NCBI GenBank assembly: GCA_900472485.1
Contig: UCII01000012.1
Coordinates: forward strand, 1 to 64,000
DNA length: 64,000 bases
From: Hyphomicrobiales bacterium
GTDB taxonomy: Bacteria; Pseudomonadota; Alphaproteobacteria; Rhizobiales; Rhizobiaceae
Direction: 5' to 3'
Every line of letters begins with the position of its first letter. Position 1 is the first letter of the stretch. Both the position numbers and the translations under genes were made by a program. A model generated the notes under the pieces. That model ran no database searches. It saw only the letters and a program-made list of their open reading frames with translations, and was not told the origin of the DNA. Shown piece after piece: positions 1 to 9,933 of the stretch.

Positions 1-529
1 CGGTATTGCGGCGATCAGCGGCTGCCCACGCTGACACCAGCCGCGGGTGCGCGTCATGTTGGTTTTGACCCAGGTTTCGTCAACGAACACCAGGCGGTCC
101 GGATCAAGTCGATGTTGATGGGTCTTCCAGCGGCTCCGGAACCGCGCCACCTTCGGCCTGTCCTGCTCGCTGGCGATCAGCGTTTTTTTTAAATGTCTTG
201 CCTTCACGGCGCAAGAAACGCCAAACCGTGTCATGAGAGACATGGATGCCTGCCACCTTCAGATCGACGGCAAGCGCCCGCACCGTCCAATCGGCTTTGG
301 CCGCAAGGCGGCGGTGAACCTCATCGGCCGCCGCGCCACACAGCATGGGTTTGACATGCCCACCCATCTTGGCCGGCGCCAAACCACGCCCGGATCGGTC
401 AAGCTGGCCGATCCGCACTGCCGTCGCCGCCGATACCCCAAAGCGCAAGGCGACCGCCCGCACTGTCATGCCCTCGGCAAGTGCGTCGGCAATGCGCTTG
501 CGTAAATCCACGGAAAGAGGTCGCGCCAT
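1..529 (-). mobile_element. IS630-family transposase, 5' part, two reading frames
   Basis: The first frame starts at the ATG at 529 (MARPLSVDLRKRIADAL) and encodes the helix-turn-helix N-terminus typical of IS630 transposases (region VRAVALRFGVSAATAVR, then HVSHDTVWRFLRREGKTFKK). At a run of eight A residues in the coding strand (plus-strand 183-190) the frame ends in unrelated residues. The continuation lies in the +1 frame, where the catalytic DDE block LVFVDETWVKTNMTRTRGW is read up to the window edge. IS630-family elements often split the transposase at a slippery homopolymer, so this may be programmed frameshifting or transcriptional slippage rather than damage. The element runs off the left edge, so its far end and integrity are unknown. 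Confidence 0.88.
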
Positions 530-560
530 CGTTGCTGGCCTCCCCACCAGCAATGATGTT

Positions 561-600
561 GAATCACAACCGAAGCAAAAAGGGAATCCCGTTGCGATTC
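561..600. repeat. imperfect inverted repeat beside the IS630 gene
   Basis: GAATCACAAC at 561-570 and GTTGCGATTC at 591-600 are inverted copies with one mismatch. They lie 30 bases upstream of the transposase start, where the terminal inverted repeat of the insertion sequence would be expected. Which base is the true element end, and whether a TA target duplication flanks it, cannot be decided because the other end is outside the window. Confidence 0.4.
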
Positions 601-630
601 AGCTTAAAGCTGACCGACTCTAGCAAGGCC

Positions 631-913
631 GACACAATTACCATCGCGGCCATTGAAGCTGGTGTTCCTGCGTTGATCGAAGCCCGCAATCTGACTGATC
701 GTTTCCGAACAATGATCCGAAGGAAGGCCAAGACCGAACTTGGCCCGTGGATCGCTGACGCACGCGACAGCCTGTTCGCCCCTTTGCCAACGGAATCCTG
801 AAAGACAAGGCAGTAGTGTCTGCAGCAATCACCGAACTTGGTCAAGCGGCCAGGTTGAAGGATAGATCGACAAGCTGAAGCTTCTTAGAAGGCAAATGTA
901 CGAGCTGATCTGA
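631..913 (+). pseudogene. ISL3-family transposase remnant (C-terminus)
   Basis: Joined over three frames, this stretch reads like the C-terminus of an ISL3 transposase: IEAGVPALIEARNLTDRFR, then GPWIADARDSLFAP, then (new frame) FANGILKDKAVVSAAIT, then (new frame) WSSGQVEG, a TAG stop, and IDKLKLLRRQMY before TGA at 911. The W-S-x-G-Q-x-E-G plus KLLRRQMY signature is the usual ISL3 C-terminal end. Two frameshifts and one in-frame stop make it non-functional. It directly follows the IS630 element, so the left edge of the polysaccharide locus is an insertion hotspot. From 914 to 1114 I see no gene. Confidence 0.75.
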
Positions 914-1114
914 ACCCCTGCGGCAAGCACCTAGACCATACAAGGATAGGGACGAACATAGCGATCGGATCGAAGCGAGTCTAACATCAAAATCTCCTGA
1001 ATCGCAAACTCATTCCGTAGCCTGAGACCGCCTTCTATTTGACTATTGGGCGGTTATCTGAAAAAAACACGGCCATTCAGAGCATCAGTTATATGTCGCC
1101 CTCAAGGTTACCGA

Positions 1115-4100
1115 ATGTCAAAATTTCGCGATGATTTACTGTCTAACGCGTACGTGCCTTCGTCCGGGGCAATGCCGTATTACATTGTGGAATCGGCTTG
1201 GCTCGAACACGGTGCGTTTGCGTCCTGGCTGGTGGAACATCTATCGCCCAAGGTTTTCGTAGAACTGGGAACGCACCGCGGTTATTCATATTTCGCATTT
1301 TGCGAGGCGGTCAGAAATCAAAGTACTGGGACTGCTTGCTACGCTGTGGACACTTGGCTCGGTGATGAGCACGCCGGTGCCTATGATGGGTCGATATTTG
1401 CTGATGTATCAGAAAAAAACGCGCGATATTATCAATTTTCAACTTTGGTTCGGAACACATTTTCGGCAGCGGTCGAATATTTCGGCGATAAGTCGATCGA
1501 CTTGTTGCATATCGATGGTCGCCACTTTTATGATGATGTTGTCGAAGATTTCTCGACCTGGCGTCCTAAGCTTACAGATGATGCGATCGTTCTATTTCAC
1601 GATACCAACGTAAGAGAGCGAAATTTTGGCGTTTGGAAATTTTTCGAAGAGCTGAAAAGCCAGTATCCCTACTTTGAGTTCGTTCATTGTCATGGTCTTG
1701 GTTTGATAGCAATGGGCTCCATTCCCAAAGGATTGGATATCCTCTTTAAGAAGGATGCCCGCATTACACATGATATACGTGAGCTGTACCAAGCGCTGGG
1801 GCATCGAATTTCGCTTCAATGGCAGCTTAATGTTGCTGCCGAGAAGCTCGCCGACCAACAGGGCCTGGTGGATGCTACTCGCCGCGAAATGGCTGAAAAG
1901 CTTGCCGAGCAACAGAACTTATTGGATGCCGCTCGCCGTGAAATTGAAATAGTTCGCAATGAAAGTTCAGCGTTAGACGCAGAAAAAAAAGCCATCGAGA
2001 GAGACAATCAGGTTTTATATGATCGTGTTAGAGATCAGGCCGCGAATTTAGAGAGCGTGCGTGACCGAGTCACTCAACTTGAAACCTCAACAAGTTGGCT
2101 GGTGACAAAACCTCTCCGTTTCGCTTCTCGAAAATCCGCTGCGCTGGCCCGCAAAGCCTTTCGTTCTAAATCTCTTGCCAGACGTTTAGCAGTCAAGGCA
2201 CTTCGTCTCGTTGCGCCTCATTATATTGCGTATAGGCGAGTGCGGCAGTCGAATGCTTTCGATGTCGAGTTTTATAGATCGCAGGTGCCAGAACTAACAG
2301 GCGACCCCCTTAGGCACTACGTCACGAAAGGCTACAAAAGAGACCTCTGGCCGCACCCTCTTTTCGATCCGGTGTGGTATCGAAAGAAATACCTAGCTGG
2401 CAGCTCTAAAAACACAAATCCTTTTTTGCATTTCCTTCAGCAGGACATTAGAAGTGCCTCGCGGCCAAATCCTTATTTGGATCCATTTTGGTATATAACC
2501 GAAAATCCTGGAGCCGGATCAACTCCCTTGGATGTGCTTCAGCATTCTATGAGATTCGACTTTGATCCTTCCCCCGAGTTCAGCGCTTCTGAATATCTTG
2601 CCCACAACAAAGATGTGGCTGATTTGTCCGCCCATTCGCTAGTGCATTTCCTTCATTATGGTCGCAAAGAGGGGCGCAGAGCCATACCCTCAGTAATAGC
2701 GAGCGAAGAAGTATCTCTCGCAAAAATTGAATGTATCAAATATAGCACGCCGGGTCGAGAGGTTGCTTTATTTGTCACGCACTCACCTGATGGAAAGATT
2801 AAACCCCATGTTCAACATTATGTTGAACAGCTTAAGAAGCAGGGTATTGACGTTTGGCTGCTAGTTGCCGCTGATCGCCCATTCGATGACGATGCGCAAT
2901 GGGTAACGACAGTCCCCAAAACCGTCTTTATTCGTGAAAATAAAGGATTTGATTTTGCTTCGTGGGCGCACGTTCTTCGGATGGAGCGCGCACTTTATGG
3001 TTGTGATATGGTATATTGGCTGAACGACAGCTTATTTGGACCGACAAATGAAGAGGATTTCGGTAAGCTGATAATGAGAGTACGTACAAGTGCCGCAGAC
3101 ATTGTCGGCCTTACAGATAACCATGAGCGCGGCTGGCATATTCAGAGTTATTTTCTCGCAATTAAGCAGAGTGCTTTACGATCTTTTGCATTTCAGAAAT
3201 TTGTTATTTCAATACGATCATTCGACGACAAAGATGACGTTATAAACAGCTATGAGGTCAAGTTTGTACCAAAAATGCAAGCAAAAGGGCTCAAAGTTGA
3301 AGCGCTTTTCAAGGCAATGTCTATCCACAACCCAACGGTCTATCATTGGCGAGAATTGTTAGCTGGGGGCTTTCCCTTCTTGAAAGTTATGACGGCGCGC
3401 GACGATATTCCTAACGTTGATAAGTCGGGCTGGCGAGCCGCGTTATCCGAGCGCGGGTATAATATCTCTCTTGCGGATAGATGCCTGGCAAAGCTTCAAG
3501 ATAGCAAGCAGCTATTGCAAAATGTTTCGTCCAACGAACTTCTCCCAGATTCTCACTCCGGCATCGAGCGAACTGAAACACGCCGTGTCACACTTATTGG
3601 CCCATGGAATTTCGCGAATGGTCTCGGCTTTGCGTCAAGGGGATATTCCGCAGCTTTGATGCATACCTCGCTATCATACAATCTGGAGCCAGTACGGAAG
3701 CCGTTTCATATTCATGCTCGAATAGCACCCACCATTAGCCGATTTGATTTCATTGATGTGCCCGATGTGGTCCTGATACATCTTAATCCTGAAGGTTGGC
3801 GTCACCTTTTAACCCCGGCACAGAATGAGGTCATTAGACGAGCGCGCAAGAGGATTGGATTATTTGTTTGGGAATCGGAGCAATTACCATCTGAATTCAA
3901 GGAGGCTGCACGCGAGCTCGATGCCATTTGGGTGCCGAGCTCATATTGTGCAGATGTTTTTAAAAATTCAATCGAGAGACCTGTTGAGGTCGTACCCTAC
4001 TCACTAGAAGCATCGGCGTGTGCTGCGTCAAATCTTCAGCAACGTGCTGTACGCAAAAGCATTGGCTTGGATAATTCGAAAAAGATTATTCTTTATATAT

Positions 4101-4696
4101 TTGACGCTTCTAGTTATATAATAAGGAAAAATCCCGCTGCTCTAGTGAGAGCCTTTAACGCCTCGGGCCTTGTCAACGAAGGCTGGGATCTTGTTCTTAA
4201 AACGAAACACCTTTCACCAATGGAACCCGACGCCAAGGAGTTCATTGATATTTGCGGCGCTTCGAAGGGTGTCACACTTGTTAACCGTCCGATGAGCTCG
4301 CGAGAAATCGGCGCACTATTGGACAGTTGCGAAATATATGCATCGAGTCACTGTTCGGAAGGCTTCGGTCTGACCATTGCTGAGGCGTTGGGCAAAGGTA
4401 AGATTGTAGTTGCCACAAACTATGGGGGCTCGACGGACTTCCTGGATGAAACAACTGGATTTCCGGTGCGATATGAAAAATTCAAGCTGGATAAGGATTA
4501 TGGTGCGTATCAGCGTGGCACAACTTGGGGGTTGGTTGACGAACGACACTTGACGGAGTGTTTGATCAAGGCTGCGAGCCTTTCAGATGAATCTCGGGAA
4601 CGCCTCGTACAAAGGGCGAGAGAGCGCTTTATCAATCAATTGTCTCCTAATGCGGTGGGTGCGCGTATGGAGCAAATTCTAGCCGAATTCCTTTAA
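1115..4696 (+). CDS. Three-module methyltransferase / RgpF-like / GT4 glycosyltransferase
   Basis: A 1193-residue cytoplasmic mosaic, probably building or capping a surface polysaccharide. Residues about 45-200 form a class I SAM methyltransferase of the Methyltransf_24 type (VELGTHRGYSYF at 49-60, LLHIDGRHFYDD at 130-141, FHDT at 161-164). Residues 240-325 are coiled coil with a tandem duplication (EKLADQQGLVDATRRE, EKLAEQQNLLDAARRE), followed by the linker SWLVTKPLRF. Residues 381-520 carry repeated F-D-x2-W/F-Y units. Residues 545-800 match rhamnan-synthesis protein F (RENKGFDFASW, YWLNDSLFGP). The C-terminus, about 825-1190, is GT4 with SEGFGLTIAEALGKG. The ATG at 1115, with AAGG at 1103, is preferred over a TTG at 1046. 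Base composition is clearly AT-richer than the later genes, suggesting transfer. Acceptor and donor sugars cannot be read from sequence. Confidence 0.85.
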   Translation: MSKFRDDLLSNAYVPSSGAMPYYIVESAWLEHGAFASWLVEHLSPKVFVELGTHRGYSYFAFCEAVRNQSTGTACYAVDTWLGDEHAGAYDGSIFADVSEKNARYYQFSTLVRNTFSAAVEYFGDKSIDLLHIDGRHFYDDVVEDFSTWRPKLTDDAIVLFHDTNVRERNFGVWKFFEELKSQYPYFEFVHCHGLGLIAMGSIPKGLDILFKKDARITHDIRELYQALGHRISLQWQLNVAAEKLADQQGLVDATRREMAEKLAEQQNLLDAARREIEIVRNESSALDAEKKAIERDNQVLYDRVRDQAANLESVRDRVTQLETSTSWLVTKPLRFASRKSAALARKAFRSKSLARRLAVKALRLVAPHYIAYRRVRQSNAFDVEFYRSQVPELTGDPLRHYVTKGYKRDLWPHPLFDPVWYRKKYLAGSSKNTNPFLHFLQQDIRSASRPNPYLDPFWYITENPGAGSTPLDVLQHSMRFDFDPSPEFSASEYLAHNKDVADLSAHSLVHFLHYGRKEGRRAIPSVIASEEVSLAKIECIKYSTPGREVALFVTHSPDGKIKPHVQHYVEQLKKQGIDVWLLVAADRPFDDDAQWVTTVPKTVFIRENKGFDFASWAHVLRMERALYGCDMVYWLNDSLFGPTNEEDFGKLIMRVRTSAADIVGLTDNHERGWHIQSYFLAIKQSALRSFAFQKFVISIRSFDDKDDVINSYEVKFVPKMQAKGLKVEALFKAMSIHNPTVYHWRELLAGGFPFLKVMTARDDIPNVDKSGWRAALSERGYNISLADRCLAKLQDSKQLLQNVSSNELLPDSHSGIERTETRRVTLIGPWNFANGLGFASRGYSAALMHTSLSYNLEPVRKPFHIHARIAPTISRFDFIDVPDVVLIHLNPEGWRHLLTPAQNEVIRRARKRIGLFVWESEQLPSEFKEAARELDAIWVPSSYCADVFKNSIERPVEVVPYSLEASACAASNLQQRAVRKSIGLDNSKKIILYIFDASSYIIRKNPAALVRAFNASGLVNEGWDLVLKTKHLSPMEPDAKEFIDICGASKGVTLVNRPMSSREIGALLDSCEIYASSHCSEGFGLTIAEALGKGKIVVATNYGGSTDFLDETTGFPVRYEKFKLDKDYGAYQRGTTWGLVDERHLTECLIKAASLSDESRERLVQRARERFINQLSPNAVGARMEQILAEFL

Positions 4697-4735
4697 GTTG
4701 CACCTCATACTGCAGTTGATGAGCGCGGAAGTAAA

Positions 4736-6205
4736 ATGAAACAGGGCATCAAATTTAATAAAGTGTGGCTAACGAGAGAAGGTAAATTTGAGAACCTGTC
4801 CTCCTTTCAATCGATCTCGTTCGATAAGGGGTCATGGTATGTCTTGGCAGATTCCAGTGCTGAGATAATTCCGGATTTGGAAGATATTTGCCTACGTCAA
4901 GCTTCGTTACGTCCGGACATTCATATTTTTTATGGAGATGCCGTTTTTCGCAATGCCTCAGGCCAAGAGGACATTGGAATCGTATTGAAAGGAGGGTTTG
5001 ATCAGACTCAGCTTATTGCGCACGATTACATTCGGTGGCCGCTTATCGTCAGGGGCGATTGTTTGACCGCGTATCAGCAGTGGGAGGAACGGGGATCTAA
5101 CGCGTTCACCTATGACCTACTGCTATTTGCATTGAGGGATGGTTATATCATCGAGAGAATTACAGAAGTTTTTGCATATTATAGTGATTTAGAACTTCGT
5201 CCGCAGCGTAGCAACGACCATTTTCATGCTTTGCAGCGCTGGGCGCGCACTTCCGCACCTGAATGTTCGATAGTCGACGGCTCATTCCCGGGAAGCTTCC
5301 GGCTTGTACGGCAGTTTGACGAGTTTCCCCAAGTCACACTTGTTATTCCAACACGCCAAGCAATCTGCGAGATGGGCGATGAACACTTGCGTGGACGCCC
5401 ATATATTCTGAATATGCTGGAAAGTCTGTGCTCAAGCACTTGGCCGCTAAATCGCTTGAGCGTAATTATTGGCGACGATTCGGATGATCAAAGCCTTTAT
5501 GAGTCTAAGGCATGGCCCTTTGAGGTGCGCAGTGTACGCACAAGCCAAACATCCAACGCGCCGTTTAACTATGCAGCGAAGATGAACCAACTTTGGCGCA
5601 TGGCCGACAGCGAGTACGTTGTTCTCATGAATGATGATTTGACTGTCCGGACCGCCGATTGGCTTCAGTCGTTGATGACTTTTGCAGTAGATCCGGAGGT
5701 GGGAGGGGTAGGCGCACGATTAATCTATCCAGATGGCAGACTGCAACACGCTGGTATGGCTGGGGGCGTAATGGACGCATGTACGCATGTTTTTATAAGT
5801 CAGCCGTCAACGTCGGCCACTTATGGCAATTGGGGTGAGGTACACCGGGAGTGGTCTATGGTTACCGGTGCAGTTTTTGCCACTCGGAAGAGTGTTCTCG
5901 AATACATCAACGGATTCGACGAAGGCTTTGCCTTGGATTTTAATGACGTCGATATGTGTTTGCGGATGCGCTTGCTCGGGCTGAGAATTGTTTACACACC
6001 ATTTGCCGAACTCGTGCACTACGAAAGCGCCTCAAGAAGTTCTTTGAGGACTCGCGCCATCGAAGTTGCCAATTTTCTTGAGCGATGGCGGGAATTTCTG
6101 TCCGACGACCCATATTATCATCCAGATCTTGTTAAAGATACGCCCCTGACGCAACCAATACCCAAGATTCATGGGTGGTGGTCGGAACTGACGTCAGCCA
6201 CCTGA
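4736..6205 (+). CDS. GT2 family glycosyltransferase (rhamnosyltransferase-like)
   Basis: A 489-residue protein with an unassigned N-terminal region (1-195) followed by a GT-A fold GT2 domain: VTLVIPTR at 200-207, GDDSDD at 246-251, the metal-binding LMNDD at 297-301, then VTGAVFATRKSVLEYINGFD and an FNDVDMCLRMRLLGLR acceptor-side segment. GT2 enzymes of this layout transfer a sugar from a nucleotide donor to a growing lipid-linked glycan at the inner face of the membrane. It starts at ATG 4736 with GGAAG just upstream, 39 bases after the mosaic transferase, and shares its AT-rich composition, so the two probably arrived together and are co-transcribed. The closeness of rfbBDAC makes rhamnose a plausible donor; this is inference. 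Confidence 0.85.
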   Translation: MKQGIKFNKVWLTREGKFENLSSFQSISFDKGSWYVLADSSAEIIPDLEDICLRQASLRPDIHIFYGDAVFRNASGQEDIGIVLKGGFDQTQLIAHDYIRWPLIVRGDCLTAYQQWEERGSNAFTYDLLLFALRDGYIIERITEVFAYYSDLELRPQRSNDHFHALQRWARTSAPECSIVDGSFPGSFRLVRQFDEFPQVTLVIPTRQAICEMGDEHLRGRPYILNMLESLCSSTWPLNRLSVIIGDDSDDQSLYESKAWPFEVRSVRTSQTSNAPFNYAAKMNQLWRMADSEYVVLMNDDLTVRTADWLQSLMTFAVDPEVGGVGARLIYPDGRLQHAGMAGGVMDACTHVFISQPSTSATYGNWGEVHREWSMVTGAVFATRKSVLEYINGFDEGFALDFNDVDMCLRMRLLGLRIVYTPFAELVHYESASRSSLRTRAIEVANFLERWREFLSDDPYYHPDLVKDTPLTQPIPKIHGWWSELTSAT

Positions 6206-6370
6206 GTCTCGGCGCAGTGAGGATTGCAGTGGGATTTTGGTGGGTTGAAGTACTCAAAATCTTAGGATAGGTCTGGCGTCCGGCTTTCCGAGCTGTCGTG
6301 TCTGCGCGAAAAAATGACTTCCAAGGTCGTAATCTTCAGCCCAAAGCAAAGCAGGAATGGAACTTAAATA

Positions 6371-7438
6371 ATGACGATATTGGTTTCGGGTGGAGCTGGT
6401 TTTATCGGCGGGAATTTTGTTCTCGATTGGCTCGAGCGACACGACGAGACAGTCGTCAATTTGGATAAGCTGACCTATGCCGGCAATCTGGATACGCTGA
6501 AGGGCTTGAAAGGTGATGGCCGCCATGTGTTCGTGCATGGCGATATCGGCGATCGCGAACTGGTGAGCGATTTGTTATCGACACACAGGCCGCGTGCGCT
6601 CATCAATTTCGCAGCTGAAAGCCACGTCGACCGTTCCATCCACGGTCCAGGCGATTTCATCCAGACGAATATCGTCGGGACCTTCAATTTGCTGGAAGCG
6701 GTGCGCGGCTATTGGGATGGCTTGCCCGAAGACGAGAAGCAGCGCTTTCGCTTTCTGCATGTCTCGACGGACGAGGTCTACGGCACGCTCTCTAGGGATG
6801 ATGAGCCGTTCAGTGAGCTCAACCGCTATGAGCCGAACAGTCCCTATTCGGCCAGCAAGGCGGCCTCCGATCACCTTGTGCGGGCTTGGCACCATACTTA
6901 TGGCCTGCCTGTCTTGACGACCAACTGCAGCAACAATTACGGACCTTACCATTTTCCGGAAAAGCTGATTCCGCTGGTGATCCTGAATGCGCTTTCGGGA
7001 AAGAGCCTGCCGATCTATGGCGATGGCCAGCAGATCCGCGACTGGCTTTACGTCCGGGATCATTGCAGCGCCATTCGTCGCGTCCTGGAAGCCGGCAGGC
7101 TCGGTGAGACCTATAATGTCGGCGGCTGGAACGAGAAACCCAATCTCGATGTTGTGCAGACGATCTGCGCCATCCTCGATGAGCTCAGACCGAAGGTTGA
7201 TGGCGGCCGCTACAGTGATCAGATCACCTTCGTTAAGGACCGGCCCGGTCATGATCGTCGCTATGCGATCGATGCCCGCAAGCTCGAATGCGAACTCGGC
7301 TGGAAGCCTGAAGAGACGTTCGAGACCGGCATTCGCAAGACGATCACATGGTATCTGCAAAACCAGGACTGGGTCCATAACGTCACCAGCGGCGCCTATC
7401 GTGAATGGGTCGGCAAGCAGTACGAGGTTGAGTTGTGA
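6371..7438 (+). CDS. rfbB: dTDP-glucose 4,6-dehydratase (RmlB)
   Basis: Converts dTDP-glucose to dTDP-4-keto-6-deoxyglucose, second step of dTDP-L-rhamnose synthesis. This 355-residue short-chain dehydrogenase has the NAD-binding GGAGFIGG at 7-14, the dehydratase catalytic triplet T133-D134-E135 (STDEVYG), and the Y159-x3-K163 pair (YSASK); length is normal for the family. It opens a four-gene rfbBDAC block with normal high GC, in contrast to the AT-rich genes just upstream. Its TGA overlaps the GTG of rfbD, indicating translational coupling. The 165 bases before it hold no gene and presumably the promoter. Confidence 0.96.
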   Translation: MTILVSGGAGFIGGNFVLDWLERHDETVVNLDKLTYAGNLDTLKGLKGDGRHVFVHGDIGDRELVSDLLSTHRPRALINFAAESHVDRSIHGPGDFIQTNIVGTFNLLEAVRGYWDGLPEDEKQRFRFLHVSTDEVYGTLSRDDEPFSELNRYEPNSPYSASKAASDHLVRAWHHTYGLPVLTTNCSNNYGPYHFPEKLIPLVILNALSGKSLPIYGDGQQIRDWLYVRDHCSAIRRVLEAGRLGETYNVGGWNEKPNLDVVQTICAILDELRPKVDGGRYSDQITFVKDRPGHDRRYAIDARKLECELGWKPEETFETGIRKTITWYLQNQDWVHNVTSGAYREWVGKQYEVEL

Positions 7439-8337
7439 GTGCCATTCTGGTCACCGGCGCCAACGGGCAGGTCGGCTTCGAGCTGCAGCGTTCGCTCGGC
7501 GTCTTAGGGAATGTCGTTGCCCTGACGCGCGCGGACCTGGATCTGGCCAGCGAAGCAAGCATCCTTGCCGCTCTTGACGAGCACAAGCCAGGTATCATCG
7601 TCAATCCGGCCGCCTATACGGCGGTGGATCGGGCCGAGAGCGATAAAGAGCTGGCCATGGCCGTCAATGCTACGGCTTCGGGGATACTGGCGCGCTGGGC
7701 GGCGGACAGTGGTGCCTTGCTCGTCCATTACTCCACGGACTATGTCTTCGACGGCAGGAAAGCCGATCCCTATCAGGAAGAGGATGCGGTCAATCCGCAG
7801 TCCGTCTACGGCGAAAGCAAATGGCGTGGCGAAGAGGCGGTGCGCGCCTCCGGCGCGCAGCATGCCATTTTGCGCACAAGCTGGGTCTATGGTCATCACG
7901 GCAGCAATTTCCTGAAGACCATTCTTCGGCTGGCCGGTGAAAGAAGCGCATTGAACATCGTTGCCGACCAGGTTGGTGCGCCGACGTCGGCGGCCTTGAT
8001 TGCCGATGTTACCCGCAGGGTGATCGAGCGCATCATGGCCTCGCGGACTCCAGGCGACCTCTCGGGGACCTATCATCTCACGGCACAAGGCAGCACCTCC
8101 TGGTATGGCTATGCCGTGCATATCGTTCGTGAGGCATTGGCAGCAAACGTTAGGCTTGCGCTGTCTCTCGATGCGCTAAAGCCGATATCGACAGCTGAAT
8201 ACCCAACCCCTGCTAGGCGCCCGGCCAATTCGCGGCTGGATTGTCGAAGGCTGATGGATCGCTTTGATATTGCTCTTCCTCTCTGGCAGGAGGGCGTCGA
8301 CGACGTCCTGGCGAGATTGCTGGCTGCAGGGAATTGA
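7435..8337 (+). CDS. rfbD: dTDP-4-dehydrorhamnose reductase (RmlD)
   Basis: Last step of the pathway: NAD(P)H reduction of dTDP-4-keto-L-rhamnose to dTDP-L-rhamnose. The 300-residue protein has the nucleotide-binding loop TGANGQVG at 7-14, the region STDYVFDG typical of RmlD, and the Y125-x3-K129 catalytic pair ([10 protein letters not shown]). It begins at a GTG inside the end of rfbB (GTGA overlap). C-terminal RPANSRLD is the usual RmlD end motif. Confidence 0.96.
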   Translation: MSAILVTGANGQVGFELQRSLGVLGNVVALTRADLDLASEASILAALDEHKPGIIVNPAAYTAVDRAESDKELAMAVNATASGILARWAADSGALLVHYSTDYVFDGRKADPYQEEDAVNPQSVYGESKWRGEEAVRASGAQHAILRTSWVYGHHGSNFLKTILRLAGERSALNIVADQVGAPTSAALIADVTRRVIERIMASRTPGDLSGTYHLTAQGSTSWYGYAVHIVREALAANVRLALSLDALKPISTAEYPTPARRPANSRLDCRRLMDRFDIALPLWQEGVDDVLARLLAAGN

Positions 8338-8422
8338 AAACCGTAATTTTGCCGATGATTTCCGGCCATGTCCTCTCGCCGGTGAGACAGAGGCAGATGC
8401 ACCAAGGACGAGATGTAGGATC

Positions 8423-9310
8423 ATGACGAAGGCGCGCAAAGGAATCATACTCGCCGGCGGATCGGGAACACGGCTCTATCCGCTGACGCTTGCGGTCAGC
8501 AAGCAACTCCTGCCGATCTACGACAAGCCGATGATCTACTATCCGCTGACGACTTTGATGTTGGCGGGTATCCGCGAGATCCTCATCATCTCGACGCCAC
8601 AGGACACGCCTCGTTTCGAACAATTGCTCGGCGATGGCAGCCAATGGGGCATCAAGCTTGACTATGCGGTGCAGCCCAGTCCGGACGGTCTTGCCCAGGC
8701 CTTTCTGATCGGCGAGACGTTTCTGGATGGCGCGCCGTCTGCGCTGGTTCTGGGAGACAACATTTTCTACGGGCATGATTTTACCCGATTGCTGCACGAC
8801 GCGAGCACCAAGGACGTAGGTGCGACGGTTTTCGCCTATCACGTGCAGGACCCGCATCGCTATGGCGTGGTCGAGTTCGATCAGAGCGGCCGGGCGGTCA
8901 GCCTGGAGGAAAAGCCGAAGATGCCGAAGAGCAACTATGCGGTGACCGGCCTCTACTTCTATGATGAAACCGTCGTCGACGTCGCTAAATCCATCCGTCC
9001 ATCGCCACGTGGCGAGCTGGAGATTACCGATGTCAATGTTCACTATCTGCAGGCCGGGGAGCTGGACGTGCAGACCATGGGCCGCGGCTATGCCTGGCTC
9101 GACACCGGAACGCATGAATCGATGCTGGAGGCGAGCCATTACATTGCAACGATCGAGAACCGGCAGGGCCTGAAGGTGGCCTGCCCTGAGGAGATCGCCT
9201 ATCGCAGCGGCTGGATAAGCGCATCTGATGTCGAGGCGCTTGCCGATCCTCTGAAGAAGAATGCCTATGGGCAATATCTCCTTGGCATCTTACGCGAGCA
9301 GATATTCTAA
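8423..9310 (+). CDS. rfbA: glucose-1-phosphate thymidylyltransferase (RmlA)
   Basis: Makes dTDP-glucose from glucose-1-phosphate and dTTP, the committed step toward dTDP-rhamnose. At 295 residues it is the expected length. It shows the nucleotidyltransferase signature [16 protein letters not shown] at the N-terminus, [26 protein letters not shown] and [17 protein letters not shown]. The ATG at 8423 is chosen because homologues start there; an open frame reaching back into rfbD is not supported. It sits 85 bases after rfbD in the same orientation. Confidence 0.96.
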   Translation: MTKARKGIILAGGSGTRLYPLTLAVSKQLLPIYDKPMIYYPLTTLMLAGIREILIISTPQDTPRFEQLLGDGSQWGIKLDYAVQPSPDGLAQAFLIGETFLDGAPSALVLGDNIFYGHDFTRLLHDASTKDVGATVFAYHVQDPHRYGVVEFDQSGRAVSLEEKPKMPKSNYAVTGLYFYDETVVDVAKSIRPSPRGELEITDVNVHYLQAGELDVQTMGRGYAWLDTGTHESMLEASHYIATIENRQGLKVACPEEIAYRSGWISASDVEALADPLKKNAYGQYLLGILREQIF

Positions 9311-9371
9311 TCGCTAAGGCGCGCTTTATGCCGCCGCATCTCCCTTGCAAACAATCCGAGCAGGACGACGA

Positions 9372-9920
9372 ATGAAAGCCATCGATACCGCTATCCCCGA
9401 TGTCAAAATCATCGAACCGACGGTGTTTGCAGACGACCGCGGCTTCTTTTTCGAGAGCTTTACCAAGGCGAAGTTCGAAGCAGCGATCGGGCGTAGCGCC
9501 GATTTCGTGCAGGACAATCACAGCCGGTCGGGCAGAGGTGTCCTGCGCGGTCTCCACTATCAGCTGCCGCCGCATGCGCAGGCGAAGCTGGTGCGGGTGG
9601 TGGCCGGTGAAGTCTATGACGTTGCCGTCGATATCCGAAAGTCCTCACCCACATTCGGCCAATGGGTCGGCGTTCTTCTGTCTGCGGAAAACAAACGCCA
9701 GCTCTGGATCCCGGAAGGCTTTGCCCACGGCTTCTTGACATTGAGCGATCACGTGGAGTTTCTATACAAGACCACCAACTATTACGCGCCGGAGAGCGAT
9801 CGCGGCATCCGCTGGGACGATACGCAGATCGGCATCGACTGGAAGGCGACCGAGCCGCTCATGCTCTCTCCAAAAGATCAGCAGCAACCATTGTTGGCAG
9901 ATGCCGAGCTATTCGATTGA
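9372..9920 (+). CDS. rfbC: dTDP-4-dehydrorhamnose 3,5-epimerase (RmlC)
   Basis: Epimerises dTDP-4-keto-6-deoxyglucose at C3 and C5 to give the L-rhamno form. The 182-residue cupin-fold protein has DDRGFFFESF, QDNHSRSGRGVLRGLHYQ (catalytic His of the LHYQ block), the PEGFAHGF strand and the YYAPESDRGIRWDD loop. The ATG at 9372 has AGGA 7 bases upstream and matches family starts. It completes rfbBDAC; the next gene is on the other strand, so the operon probably ends here. Confidence 0.95.
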   Translation: MKAIDTAIPDVKIIEPTVFADDRGFFFESFTKAKFEAAIGRSADFVQDNHSRSGRGVLRGLHYQLPPHAQAKLVRVVAGEVYDVAVDIRKSSPTFGQWVGVLLSAENKRQLWIPEGFAHGFLTLSDHVEFLYKTTNYYAPESDRGIRWDDTQIGIDWKATEPLMLSPKDQQQPLLADAELFD

Positions 9921-9933
9921 TACGGCTTCGATA

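Noticed and set aside
6575..7378. Long minus-strand open frame across rfbB
   Set aside because: It is the antisense of a clear dehydratase gene, has no recognisable motif, and such frames are expected in GC-rich coding DNA.
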